DNA of 64,000 nt from Ilex aquifolium (GCA_951799425.1 OX637392.1:52962093-53026092); one strand, 5' to 3'; numbered from the stretch's first letter, positions 1 through 11,356 are shown. Notes: generated from the sequence alone by a model not told the origin. Numbers and translations are program-made.

Positions 1-299
1 TATATATATATATATATGTATATCTATAAAGCATTAGCACTTTTTTTCATTTTTACTCCATCGTCCTCTGTTTCTTATTGCTTGCTACTCTTTTATGCGT
101 GATTAGTGGTGATAGTGTGATGTTTTAAGTTTAATGTTTTTATGGGTCTAATTTCTATGTTTTCTGGGATTGTGCTTTGAGATCACTAGTTTTTTGGTGT
201 GAAAGCAGATGATCAATAATCGTGCACGGTTATGAATGAAATATATGGATTGTTTTATGAATTTGTAATTATTCCCCCCTCTCTCTGTCTCTCTTGTAG
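1..299. other. AT-rich non-coding stretch, (TA)n at the left edge
   Basis: The window opens in a (TA)n run (1-16), followed by AT-rich DNA with a short pyrimidine-rich tract near 275-298. I see no coding sequence, RNA gene or clear repeat boundary here. Confidence 0.5.
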
Positions 300-475
300 T
301 GAACCCGAATTCAACCCAAGCCCGCCCGAATTAAACTCGGGCAGTGCTCGGGTTGAGTTTCTTAACCCGAGGTAGGGTTAGGGTTAGGGTTAGGGTTAAG
401 GTTGAAGATTATATACTTAGGGTTGTGCTAGGGTTGACTGTCTAACCCACCCAACCCGCCCGAGTTGCACCCCTA
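300..475. mobile_element. hAT-like non-autonomous element fragment with a telomere-like run
   Basis: The sequence is built from CCCGAA, AACCC and CGGGTT words and ends GCACCCCTA, the kind of terminus seen on many plant hAT elements (TAGGGGTG at the other end). Directly after it the FAR1-related coding sequence begins. Four TTAGGG units occur around 369-396. No matching left terminus or target duplication was found, so the left border and the family are uncertain. Confidence 0.35.
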
Positions 476-1930
476 CTTGGGAGGTTAGTCATTTTAATGA
501 CAGTCATAACCATAAGTTTGTTGCACTTGAAGACCAACAGTTTTTAAAAGTAAATAGACAAATAAATGTTGCTAATGCTAGTGTCATCAATTCTATGGTT
601 GACTCAGGTATTATAGGGACAAAAACATTCATATTTGGCAAAATAAGTTGGTGGTGCTGAGAATGTTGAATTCACACAACGAGATTGTCAGAATTTTATA
701 AATAGAAGAAAAGTAAATTTGATTAAGAAGGGGGATGCTCAAAGTGTATTGGCTCATTTCAAATGTTGTCTTACCGATGACCCTATGTTTTACTCCCTCC
801 GTTCCTAAATATCTGTCGTTTAAGGTTTTTGCACAGAGATTAAGGAAGCTATTAAATAGCTCTAATATGAGTAAAAAATAATTGCACAAGACTAAAATAC
901 TCTTATTCAATACGTATTGGAAAGGAAAAGAATATGAAAGACACTTAGCCTACACCTAATCTAATGCATTGAAGAGTTAAGGGTAAATTTAGAAGAAAAA
1001 ATATTAATTATGCTTTGGTTTCATTAAACGACAGATATTATGGAACAAAAAAAATTGTGTAAAACGACAGATATTTAGGAACAGAGGGAGTATCACTCAG
1101 TGGAATTGGATGAGGATAGTCGACTAGCAAATTTCTTTTGTAGAGATGGACGATCAAAATTGGATTATGATTGCTTTGGTGATGTTGTGATATTTGATAA
1201 CACATACAGAACAAATAAGTATAATATGATATTTGATCCTTTCGTTGGCATCAACCACCATAGGAAGAATATATTATTTGCTTGTGTCTTTCTCTTAGAC
1301 GAGACCATTGATACATTTATTTGGTTGTTTGAGACATTTTTAGAAGCAATGAGTTACAAGGCCCCGAAGACTATATTCACTGATCACTGTCAGGCAATGG
1401 CTAATGCTATCCATAAAGTATTTCCTAATACTTGCCATCGTCTGTGTTCATGGCACATTTCAAAAAATGTCACCCAAAAACTTGGGGGTTTGTACTCAAA
1501 TTCTGGGTTTAGGGGCTTATTTTTGAGGTGCTTAAAAGTATTAAATATGTGGAGTATCACTGAGATTCCAGCTAAGTACATATTGGCCAGATGGAAGAAA
1601 TTTGCTAGGAAACAAAATCCAGTCCAAGAGTGTGGAGAGTCCTCCAAAAAGAGAAAATCATCATTGAAAATTGAAAGAAATTATTTAGTGCAATTGGCTT
1701 ATAGCGCTATTTGTCATTTAGTCATGACAGATGAAGGAAAGAAGATGACAGAAGTGGCAGAATTGTGGGAAGAAGCCAAAAGACTCATGGACATTAGCAA
1801 TCCAAGGAACAATGGTGATACATTGGGTACTGATTGTGCACGTGAAACATTGGTGTTAGACCCTCCATGTGTGAGAGAAAAAGGAGTCACAAATGCCCGC
1901 AAGAAAAGCTATTTGGGGAAGAAGAAGTGA
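476..1930 (+). pseudogene. FAR1/FHY3-related (FRS) gene remnant, main exon
   Basis: FAR1-related proteins are transcription factors domesticated from MULE transposases. They have an N-terminal FAR1 DNA-binding domain, a MULE transposase domain and a SWIM zinc finger. Here 476-790 reads as the end of the FAR1 domain (SHNHKF onward), and 1091-1930 as the MULE domain (DYDCFGDVVIFDNTYRTNKY, then FVGINHH, FTDHCQAMANAI, CHRLCSWHISKN) followed by the C-terminal tail (PPCVREKGVTNARKKS). The gene is broken. Near 636-652 there is a frame change and an in-frame TAA. A Stowaway element splits the exon at 791-1092. Around 1530 the end of the MULE domain runs straight into the region that normally follows the SWIM finger, so the finger is missing. 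The frame stops at 1928-1930. FRS identity is secure from the conserved blocks; the exact member is not. Confidence 0.85.
793..1090. mobile_element. Stowaway-like MITE (Tc1/mariner)
   Basis: The left end CTCCCTCCGTTCC at 793 is matched by its reverse complement GGAACAGAGGGAG ending at 1090. The inverted similarity extends inward through ATATCTGTCGTTT on both sides. TA dinucleotides flank the element (791-792 and 1091-1092), as expected of Stowaway. It has no coding capacity. It interrupts the MULE-domain exon of the FRS pseudogene, and the coding sense resumes directly after the right-hand TA. Confidence 0.92.
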
Positions 1931-2269
1931 AGGAAGAGTGTGTTAGGGAAATTTACGAAATTCTCAAACCTGTGAGAAACAAATTATAGAGAAACACACG
2001 CCAATTTGTTATCGGCCCAAGCTGGAGCTCCATGGACTAAGTCTCAGAAAAAATTCCATTAAAGAAACGCAACATTATTTTGGATCGGATCATCATCCGG
2101 ATCAATACACAAACTAGACTCCACAAAAAAAACCCAACAGAGCGGAGGTTACACATGTTCTCAATCCATCGGTTTTGAACCAGGTTAGAAACCCTTTTGT
2201 GTTAGATTGCTATTGATATAAGATATTGGTTTTAATCATCTTACATTTCTTTTTCTGTTTTTAACAAAG
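1931..2269 (+). other. Probable intron or untranslated sequence of the FRS remnant
   Basis: No domain is recognisable. A possible 5' splice site (CCAG then GTTAGAAAC) lies near 2184 and a pyrimidine-rich tract ending AAAG lies at 2245-2269, just before the next candidate exon. This fits a degraded exon plus intron, but nothing is certain. Confidence 0.3.
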
Positions 2270-2481
2270 GAAAAAGTAGGCCACCTTATAATGACGGGGT
2301 TTCATGTGATCCACCAACTTTTCACCTACCAGTACATTCACCTGGCATGCCCCGTAGATGTTAACTTTCATAATCAGGTATACTGTTTCTGTAATTTTTA
2401 TTATCTTAATTAATATTCTTTTTTTTTTTAATGTGTTTTATGAGATTATATAATAATGCAGATAGCTCCATCGATTGTTGC

Positions 2482-3995
2482 TAGGCCTGTCAAAATTCGA
2501 CATGACACGATTAACCGACACAAATTAAGCGGGTTTGGATGAGACCTTAACGGGTTCGGGTGATAAACGGGTTAACCCGTTAAACATGTTTAATAAACGG
2601 ATCGTGTTCGGGGGAGACCTGTCAACCCGTTTATCACCCATTTAAAAAAAATAATATAATAATAAATTAATAATTATTTTAAAAAAATTAGTCAAAATTA
2701 AAATATTATATATAAATATATGGTAAATGAGTAAAAAAAATCTTCAAAAAAATTAAATACAGATTACTCACTTACCTCCTTTGCAGTGCTCGATGTGAGA
2801 TTATTCACTTACCCCCCTCTGTTTCTCTAGTATTTCTTGGCTTTTGCAGCTTAGAGATGGAACTTGATCTGAGTTTGAGAGATTCACCAAAACCATTTGA
2901 GTTCTTGATGGAGTAGTCCCTACAACACCTGGATGGAAAGCAGAAGTTAGTAGCTTAAGCAAGTAGGAACATGATGCATTGCTGGCAGCGGCACAGTGAA
3001 AGTTTTGGCTTGAATCCCACCTCGGCAAATTCAAATGAAGGAGATCTCTCATGCCTATAAAATGATGCAACCCCTTCCTTAAGTCATTAAATTTTTTCAT
3101 TTGCTTTTGCAAGTGGCAGCCAATTGGAAATTTTTTAATTAAGAGAGTACAATTGGTATGGGTAATTAATGGAGTTTAAAATTTTAATAGGATAGTGTAT
3201 TTGTTGCGGGTTAAAATTTTAATAGAATAATTTTAATAAAATTAAATGGGTTAAACGAGTCGTGTTACCCATTTATTAAACGGTTCGTGTTCATGTTTAG
3301 ATTTTTTACCCGTTTATTAAACGTGTCGTGTATGAGTTTACATTAGGCCGGACAATCGTGTCGAGTAGAACGGTTTCATGTTGGGTGAAATGGGTTTGTA
3401 TTAAAAAATTCTCCATCCATACCCTATTCGTTTATATAAACGAGTCCACTATCACACCCATACACGAATCATTTATTAGACGAGTTATCCGATACAACCT
3501 ATGTGTCACCCGCTAAATAAGAGAATATGTTAGAGTATTTCGAGTACACGAAAAATCATCAACTTGTTATACATTACACATGTTTAACTTGTTTACTATA
3601 ACAATAAATCATGGCAGAACAAAAAAATAAAGACAAAAAATAAACATTAAATGACTATTAAATTTGAATGAGTTTAAAAGATGAGAAGTGTGAGATGAGA
3701 CAGAGGCTGAGAGACCTAACTTTTTTTAAAAAAAATATAGTACAACTATTAACGGGTTGAAACGAGTTTATGGGTTAAACACGAAACCGGTTCATTTATT
3801 TCACGGGTCTGCTGAATTAACCCGTTAACCACCCGAACCCGTTAAGACTACACTCAAACCCGTTAAATTCGTGTCGGATTCGTGTCGGTTTCACGAGTCG
3901 TGTCTAAAATTGTCAGGCCTAGTTTACATGTTTTTCACCCGTCACCCGTTTAACCCGACACGTAACCGTTTAATCCGACACGTTTGACACCCCTA
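2482..3995. mobile_element. Non-autonomous hAT element with 8-bp target duplication
   Basis: The element starts TAGGCCTGTCAAA and ends TTTGACACCCCTA, imperfect terminal inverted repeats of hAT type. It is bounded by a perfect 8-bp duplication, ATTGTTGC (2474-2481 and 3996-4003). Subterminal regions are full of short CCCGTTTA and TAAACGGG words in both orientations. The middle is AT-rich; a 103-codon minus-strand frame at 2801-3112 has no recognisable domain, and no transposase is seen. It sits inside a candidate exon of the FRS remnant. Confidence 0.9.
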
Positions 3996-4108
3996 ATTGT
4001 TGCATCCTCGAGTATTGCAAACTTGCCCAAAAATACACAGGTTTTTAAAATTTCAAATTCATATGTTGTCTTACATGTCATATCATTGTATTAACTATTT
4101 GACTAATT

Positions 4109-4163
4109 TTTTTTTTTTGGAACAGAACTACAACACAACTCCTTAAAAGGAGAAGTGCAGTAG
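4109..4163 (-). mobile_element. Short retroposed tail flanked by a 15-bp target duplication
   Basis: A 55-bp insertion begins with about ten T and is flanked by a 15-bp direct repeat starting ACTATTTGACTAATT (4094-4108 and 4164-4178). Read on the minus strand it is a 45-bp unique sequence ending in poly(A). That is the form left by a heavily 5'-truncated LINE- or SINE-mobilised insertion. The family cannot be named. Confidence 0.75.
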
Positions 4164-4299
4164 ACTATTTGACTAATTGATACGTAGGATTTCAATTCAC
4201 ATTGGTTTTTAGTTAAATCCTACCTCCAATTTTGCTACCATGCTTCAGCGTAATGATCAGATGTTACATCTATCTCAGGTATTGCATTTAAAGAATTAT

Positions 4300-4586
4300 A
4301 TGACTGTCAGTTTAGGTCTTCGAGGGTGCAGAGGCTCATTGAATGTTCTGTCTAAGTCACTCACGTCTCCATAAATGCTGGGTCACATCGCATTAATTGC
4401 TGGTGTCAGAAGTTTATACTCGGCTCCACGAAACCATGCTCCTTCGTCGGTTCTCCTCCTCATTGTCGGCGCTGGCTCATTGCTCGGAGTCGGCTCCAAT
4501 CCTTGGCATCAGCTCCACGGCTTTATAACAGCTACACCTGTACACGTGTCGCTTTGGGGTCTGCTGAGCCGCCTTGAGTCCCTCCA
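4300..4586 (-). repeat. Element A 3' LTR (shorter copy)
   Basis: 4300-4428 matches 14337-14465, and 4429-4586 matches 28196-28353 on the other side of element B. Both segments are about 96% identical by eye. On the - strand the LTR starts TGGAGGGACTC directly after a purine tract (complement of 4588-4606, a run of G with A), which is the expected polypurine primer. The left edge at 4300 abuts the FRS remnant without a visible target duplication. Confidence 0.85.
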
Positions 4587-4940
4587 ACTGCCCCCCAGCC
4601 CCCACTCTTTTTGCGGCGTGGGACAAGTGGCGCAAGGAGAGAGGGGGCTTGCCTGTCACATCCATTAAAGAGGGGCGGTTACTTGCACGTTTTGAGCCGC
4701 CCTTTTCAAATACTCTAATGATGAGTGTCTTCTCGATTCCCGCTCTCTCATCTGCTTATAAATAGGGGAAGTTTTGGTCATCTGAGAACTTTGCAACTTC
4801 GAATTTCCTTCAAGCAATTAGCTGCCGAGTACTCCTTCCTCTCCTCCCGAGAACTCCTCTGCGAAGAAAACCCTGTAAGTACTCTCTCCATTCTATTTCC
4901 CTTTCTTCTTCTCCTTCCATTCTCCCCAGAATCTTCATCC

Positions 4941-7171
4941 ATGGCCATAAACCGTAGCAGCGAGGTTAGGAACCCTCCTCCACCAAAAACCCGTAGGTTG
5001 AAGAAGACCACAGTAAATGAGGATAATATAGGTGCCTTTAGGGCCAAATACCAAATCCCCGAGCGTGTCCTGACCTTCCCATTCCACCCCTCACAACATA
5101 GCAGGGAACGTGGGTGCGTAGAGATGATGCCCTTTTACACCAAGGCCATCATGGAAGACGGTTTAACCTTCCCCTTGCCTCCCCTTGTACTGAAGGTGTT
5201 GATGCAGCTTCGGCTGTTTCCACTTCAGTGTGGGGTGAACTTCTTTAGGATAGTTATGGGCGTAATCGCCCTGAATGCTCGGCTCGGGGTAAACTTAGGC
5301 GTAGACAAAATTCTGTTCTGCTATGACCTAAGACTAGTCGGCGGGGGAAGGTACTACCTCAAGGCCCGGGACACTTCAATGTACCTGGTCACCCACATGC
5401 CGGACTCGGACAAGGGGTATTTTGATGATCTGATCATGCTCGGGGGAAGCTGGGAGAAAGGCACAGGGCCCGAGTATGACGGATTGTACTGCCCCAAAGT
5501 GCCGAGGGATGAAGGTGTGTTTTGCACTAGTTAATGCCTGCTCGGCTTATGATTATCTTCACTTCTGACCTTGTCTTTCATTTTTGCAGAGGGATACCGG
5601 TGTGACGCAGCTCAGCCCCACAGGTCCCAAGTCAGGTTTGCCGACTTGTTGAAGGTGTGGTCCTCCGAACCGGCCAACGAATACTCCCGAGCAGCGCACG
5701 TGCTTCTTGGCTACCACCCATCCTACAGCCGATTTTCCCAGATCCCCCCTCCTTTCGATCCTAAACGTTGGGAGGATCTCTCTTCATCAGAAGAAGACGC
5801 CGAGCGAACCCCTTCTCCTCCCGTGCCGCCTTCTCCAACTGAAGAAATGTTTAACGTTCCACAAATCTCAGCTGCTGCTATGGAAGCTGCCGCTTCCCGG
5901 CGAAGAGCCAGGACCTCGGGGCAGGGAGCCTCCCCGAGCATAGCACCGACTCCCCCCCAACTTTACAACAGGACGCCCCTCCACCTCCGTCACGATCTCG
6001 GCAATCAGCGGACCCCCGCCATTTCGCCGAGTGACCCAGTGCCAACCCGCCAGACGCCAACTCGACAAGTCCCCCCTACCGGCGGCCAGCAAACGGGCAG
6101 GAGGGGTCGGGATCCCGAGGGACCCGAAGAACTCTGACAAACTGAAGAGCGTCGGCAGAAATGTCGCTACGACGCCCCGGGAGCAACCACTTCTACCCCC
6201 GGAGCGTCCACTTCCGCCGAGTGGGTTGCTCAGGCGAAAAAGAGGGAGGGTCAACCCGTCCTGGAATCAGACTCCATCATCCAGGATAAGGAGGTGGCAT
6301 TTGCCGTGGCTTCGACCCTCCAGTTTTCAGCCGACATGAGGGTCCATTATGGTCAATCCAACAATGCACTCCTCTTAACCGCTCTCCAGAACAACTTGGT
6401 GGTAAGTGTCTTGCTCTAATCTTTATCCCATATACTCGGCATTTGCCGGACTTGCTCTTCTATCGTTTTGCAGGCTTCCCAACAGCTGGGAGTCATCATC
6501 AAACGTTTTTGGGAACACAAACAGGCGGCGAGGGGCGCCAAAAAGATGATTGAGTCCAAGGATGCGCACATCAGGGGCGTTGAAGCGACCCTCGCCAACC
6601 AGAAAAACCACATTACTAACCTCATCCGCCAACGCGACGCCCTGGATGCCGAGTTGCAGAAGCTAAGGGCAAGTGAGGCCGCGGCGATGAAGAAAGTGGA
6701 GGAGTATGAGCTCAAAGTCTCGGCCGCCGAGGCCAAAGCTCTAGACTCCGAGGCATTGTCAGGGACTTAACCGCCCAAGTAGACTCTCTGACGACGGAGA
6801 AGGAGGGGGAGCAGCAAAGGTTGCTGAGTGAGTGTGAGATGGAATTCCTGGAAACCCAAGACCAAATGGTCCCCGCGTTTGAGGAAGCGAAGGCTAAATC
6901 TTATTGGCGCGGATGGGTAGATGCCCTGCACGCCGCCCTGGTGGACCCGGCCAATGAACTCTTTAAGAGGCACAACACTCTCGCCGAGGATGAAGCCGAG
7001 GTCCTTCCGGAAGGGCAACCAGATGCCGAGGGGGGTGACGCGGCCGAGGGAAATAGTGCAGCCATCACTGTAAGTGATGGTTCTGATGGTCTCTCCCCCA
7101 TCATCGGTGGCCAAGACCCCAACCTTCCTTCTTCGCCTGTTGAAGAGCTCACTACGCACGAGGCAAGGTGA
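4941..7171 (+). CDS. Antisense extra gene of element A (Transposase_28-like, coiled coil)
   Basis: This gene-like unit runs on the strand opposite to gag-pol. Its first part (4941 to about 5512) starts MAINRSSEVRNPPPPK and contains a globular block with FPLPPLVLKVLMQL and FRIVMGVIALNA. That block resembles the putative gypsy-type transposon domain (Pfam Transposase_28) or plant-mobile-type proteins attached to Tat elements. Intron-like junctions follow: GTGTGT near 5513 to TTTTTGCAG before 5590, and GTAAGTGT near 6402 to TTTTGCAG before 6474. The 6474-6770 part is a charged coiled coil (many E, K, A, R), and 6821-7171 is acidic. A TATAAATAG-like box lies at about 4757, upstream of the first ATG. 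The function is unknown; it is a known type of accessory ORF in Retand-like elements. As part of element A it is treated as a fossil. Confidence 0.6.
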
Positions 7172-7721
7172 ACCCAGTGGCAAGCTCCCTGTTTCTCTTT
7201 GGCTTCTCTCTTTTTTCCCCCCCCCCCCTTTTTTTTGTATGTAGGCCGTAGGGGACGCAAAGCCCTGTTTTGACTTGTAATGAAACTTTTCATCATTTAA
7301 TGAAATCTTTGTCATTTCGCATGTGTTTGAACTGAGAATGCAATTCACCTCTACGCTGTCATTTCTTCTTTATATGTGTTCTTTTGTTTTTTCCCTTATT
7401 GACTGGCTCTGAGTCACTTGATTCCTGGGAAGAGAAAATTAAGGCAGCAAGGCTTTAAGTTGAAACCGTGTGTTGAATCAGTCCGCCTCGGTCTTGTACC
7501 CCTAGGGGCCGAGATCCATGCTCTATCTTCTATATTTTTTCCTTACTGCTCAAGGATTATACCACCTTATCTCTAGGAAGTAGCATGAAAGAGAAAACTG
7601 AGGCAGTAAGGCTTCACGTCGAAACCATAAGGGAAATTCCCACTAGGTGAAAAACGAGCAAACCCTTTAACTGTTGATTATCATGCTGTCACCAACCTCT
7701 CCTCGAGGCCAAGACTATGAT
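7172..7721. other. Element A spacer between antisense gene and minisatellite
   Basis: Contains a homopolymer block of T, C and T near 7210-7236 and moderately AT-rich sequence. No coding feature is seen. It is probably the 3' untranslated region of the antisense gene or of element A. Confidence 0.45.
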
Positions 7722-8236
7722 GACCGAGAGCTCGTCTCGTTACTTTTGAGAGCGTTACCTCGGTGGTGAGGTCTCATATCCCTCGGGACCATGCCCCGAA
7801 CGACCGAGAGCTCGTCTCGTGTTATTCTTTTGAGAGTGTTGTCTCAATGGTGAGGTCTTATACCCCTCGGGACCATGCCCCTAACGACCGAGAGCTCGTC
7901 TCGTGTTATTTTGAGAGCGTTGCCTCAATGGTGAGGTCTTTTACCCCTCGGGACCATGTCCCTAACGACCGAGAGCTCGTCTCGTGTTATTTTGAGAGCG
8001 TTGCCTCAATGGTGAGGTCTTATACCCCTCGGGACCATGCCCCTAACGACCGAGAGCTCATCTCATGTTATTCTTTTGAGAGCGTTGCTTCAATGGTGAG
8101 GTCTTATACCCCTCGGGACCATGCCCCTAACGACCGAGAGCTCGTCTCCTGTTATTCTTTTGAGAGCGTTGCCTCAATAGTGATGTCTTATATCCCTCGG
8201 GACCATGCCCCTAACGACCGAGAGCTCGTCTCGTGT
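7722..8236. repeat. Minisatellite of 80-84-bp units in element A
   Basis: The word GACCGAGAGCTCGTCTC (one unit has a variant) recurs at 7722, 7802, 7886, 7967, 8048, 8132 and 8216, giving six full units and a partial one. Most spacings are multiples of three, so a 171-codon + strand frame passes through the array, but it is only the repeat read in one phase. Tandem arrays between pol and the 3' LTR are known in Tat-lineage elements and can seed satellites. Confidence 0.92.
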
Positions 8237-8375
8237 TATCATATTTCAAACCGAAACAGGATATTGAACCCATATTAACAAAAATATCTTTTCAGATTAG
8301 ATACATTCCAGGGTCGGATTACATCATTGCCATCCATATTCTGTAGCCGGTATGCCCCAGTGCCCCCCACTGCAA

Positions 8376-11356
8376 CTACTTTGTAGGGGCCTTCCCAATT
8401 AGGTCGAGCTTCCCTTCGGTGGGTTCCCGAGCAGCGCCTACTACCTTTCTAAGCACCAAGTCCTCCACTTTGAAATCTCTTGTTCGGACCTTCTGATGAT
8501 GCTGTCTTGATAGTTCTCCTTGGTACTTGGCTAATTTGATGGACGCCAGTTCTCTCCTTTCCTCGGCCAAGTCAAGATCTTTGGCAAGCATCTGGTCATT
8601 ATTCCCCAAATCGAACGCTTGACTTCGGATGGTCGGAAGCCCAACTTCCAACGGGATGACAACCTCAACCCCATATATTAAGGCAAACGGCGTTTCCCCT
8701 GTTGAAGTCCTCGGCGTTGTCCTGTAGGCCCACAGTACGTTGAGTAATTCCTCGGTCCACTTTCCCTTTGCCTTTTCAAGTCTTTTCTTGATTCCTGCCA
8801 ACACAGTTTTGTTAGAAACCTCTGCTTGCCCATTACTCTGGGGGTAGGCCGGTGTGGAATAATAGTTCCGTATTCTAAACCTCGAGCAAAACTCTCTGAA
8901 AGGGCCACTGTTGAATTGAGTGCCATTGTCCGAGACGATAGCTCTAGGAATCCCAAACCGAGTGATTATGTTCTGCCACACGAATTTCTTTGTCTCGGCG
9001 TCTCGGATACGGCTCAGGGGCTCGGCTTCGATCCACTTAGTGAAGTAATCAGTAGCGACTAGTAAGAATCTCCTGCCTGAGGGGGCCTTCGGGAGTGGAC
9101 CCACAATATCCATCCCCCATTGAGAGAACGACCAAGGACTAGTCAGCAAATTCAGATCTCCTGCCGGCTGTCGGATGATGGGAGCAAATTTCTGACACTT
9201 GTCGCATTTTCGCACGTAACTCTTTGCATCTTTCTACATATAAGGCCACTAATACCCTTGTGTCATTGCTCGATGCGTGAGGGATCTGCCTCCCGTGTGG
9301 CTTCCACATACGCCCTCATAGATCTCGTAGAGCAGAGGTTCCACCCTGTCTTCGGGGACACAAAGCAGATGGAGCCCGGAGAAAGATTTCCTGTACAATT
9401 GCCGATCGGAGGATATCCAAAACCTAGTGGCCTTGAGTCTGATCTTTCTGGCTTCTTTGGCATCCTCGGGGAGCACGCCCTCCGTCAAATATACAACAAT
9501 GGGTTCCATCCAACCGAGAGTTGGTTGTGTCTGTATCGACAATGCCTGCTGGGCACCTGTCTCTTCTATGCTTTGTTTTTCCCGATTTTCAACAATGATA
9601 CGCCGGGTTACCTCTGAGGCTAACGCCGAGGCCAGGCAGGCTAAGGCGTCGGCGTGGGTGTTCTGATCTCTTGAAATCTGGGAAACTTCCACTTTTTCAA
9701 ATTTCTCTATCTTGGCTTTCGCCTTCTGACAGTATGCTTTCATCCTGGTATCCCGGACCTCAAAGTCACCATTGATTTGATTCGTCACTAGCTGGGAGTC
9801 ACAGAAGGCATGCAGGTGTCTGACTCCAACCGAGTAGGCAATATCGATCCCTGCCAAGATTGCCTCATACTCGGCTTCGTTATTAGATGCCTTAAACCCC
9901 AATCTGATAGCTCGTTCTATTGTGAATCCTTCTGAACTGGCCAGTACTACCCCCACTCCTGCCCCCCTTGCGTTTGAGGACCGTCGACATGAAGGCTCCA
10001 GTCAACATTCAAAGCGGTAATCTCCGGCGGGGGCTCGGGCGCAGAGAACTCGGCAATAAAATCAACGAGAACTTGCCCCTTAATTGAGGTACGGGGTTTG
10101 TACCTTATTTCGAATTCCCCCAGCTCCACAGCCCACTTGACGACACTACCAGATATGTTGGTTTTCTGAAGGATGGGCCTGAGAGGGCGATCAGTCAATA
10201 CCTCAATGATGTGTGCCTGGAAATAGTGCATGAGTTTCCTCGCCGAGATGACCAGGGCAAGGACCAATTTCTCCATCGGCAGGTACCTCGTCTCGGCGTC
10301 CAGCAAGGTCTTACTCACGAAATAGACGGGCCTCTGCGCCCCTCCACACTCCCTTACCAAAGCACCACTGACAGCTTCCTCCGAAACAGACAAATAGAGG
10401 TATAACGTTTCTCCTGTCCCTTGGACGGACAGGGTTGGAGGGCGCTTCAAATATTCTTTAATCCCCTCAAGTGCCCGGCCGCATTCCTCGTCCCAGACCC
10501 CTTTTGCCGCCCCTTTCAGCTTGGCAAAAAACAATTTGCACCTATCAGAGGATTTGGAAATAAACCGGTTAAGGGCGGCAAGCATTCCAGCCAACTTCTT
10601 GATGTCCTTGATAATCCTGGGCGCCTGGACGTTTTGGACCGCCTGAATCTGCTCAGGGTTAGCCTCAATACCCCTATGGGTTACCAAGTATCCCAGAAAT
10701 TTCCCCGAGCTCACCCCGAATGCGCATTTCGATGCATTAAGCTTTAACCCGTAGTGTCGGAGTATTGAGAACGTAGTGCCGAGATTAGCAAGATGATCAG
10801 CGCTCTCCTTACTCTTTACCAGCATGTCATCAATGTACACCTCCATGGTGACGCCAAGGAGATGCTTGAACATTTTGTTCATTAACCGTTGGTAGGTAGC
10901 ACCGGCATTCTTCAGCCCGAACGGCATCACCGTATAACAATAGATTCTCCGGGGCGTAATAAAGGCTGTTTTCTCTTGATCCGACTCTTCTAAAGCGATT
11001 TGGTGATAGCCCGCTCGAGCATCCATGAAGGTGATGCGCTTGTGACCCGCAGTTGCATCCACCAACTGATCCACTTTAGGAAGCGGGTACCCATCCTTGG
11101 GGCACGCCTTGTTCAGGTCGGTGAAATCCACGCAAACTCGTCACTTGCCTTCTTTCTTTTTGGCGCACACCGTATTAGACAGCCACTCGGGGAATTGGAC
11201 CTCTCGAATGGTGTCTGCCTCTAGCAATTTATCCACCTCTTCGTCCACGGCTTTTGCGTGATGCGGGGCTGTCCTGCGCGTCTTCTGCTTCACCGGTTTG
11301 AAATTCGGATTAGCATGAAGCCGATGGGTCATGACCTCGGGGCTGATCCCTGTCAT
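8376..11356 (-). pseudogene. Element A pol region: RT, RNase H, archaeal RNase H, integrase
   Basis: Polymerase part of the Tat-like element, read on the minus strand. Reverse transcriptase occupies the 11131 end (MDFTDLNKACPKDGYPLP, MPFGLKNAGATYQRLMN, catalytic YIDDML). An ordinary Gypsy RNase H follows (YFVSKTLLDAETRYLPMEKL). A second, archaeal-type RNase H comes next (LHVDG, then EYEAILAGI, FCDSQLVTNQINGDFEVRD and DALACLASA). Integrase lies at 9215-8376 (CDKCQK zinc-finger end; core WGMDIVGPLP, ATDYFTKWIEAEP, IVSDNGTQF, YPQSNGQAEVSNK). The second RNase H is diagnostic of the Tat lineage. The upstream piece 11141-11356 holds the start of the reverse transcriptase region. The whole is a fossil with several breaks. 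Confidence 0.93.

Larger units (their letters stand above)
2270..4278 (+). pseudogene. Candidate downstream exons of the FRS gene, split by insertions
   Basis: Three short segments have splice-like borders on the + strand and lengths divisible by three. The first is 2270-2377 (108 bp, AAAG before and GTATAC after). The second is 2462-2481 plus 4004-4040 (57 bp once the hAT element and one target duplication are removed; GCAG before and GTTTTT after). The third is 4213-4278 (66 bp, TTTTAG before and GTATTG after). The second reads IAPSIVASSSIANLPKNTQ and the third ends MLHLSQ. They carry no domain I recognise. Assigning them to the FRS gene rests on order, strand and consistent phase. The Tat element lies immediately downstream, so the 3' end of the gene is lost. 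Confidence 0.42.

Noticed and set aside
369-396. Interstitial telomere repeat
   Set aside because: Only four TTAGGG units, whereas most flowering plants have TTTAGGG telomeres. It lies inside a transposon-like fragment rich in AACCC words and is most simply part of that repeat.
4375-4668. ORFs in element A LTR and purine tract
   Set aside because: Lie in LTR sequence, differ between LTR copies and have no domain.
7722-8236. CRISPR-like array
   Set aside because: The whole unit repeats without unique spacers, and this is plant nuclear DNA.
7763-8278. 171-codon + strand ORF with repeated 27-28-residue units
   Set aside because: It is the minisatellite read in one phase; no start signal or conserved domain.
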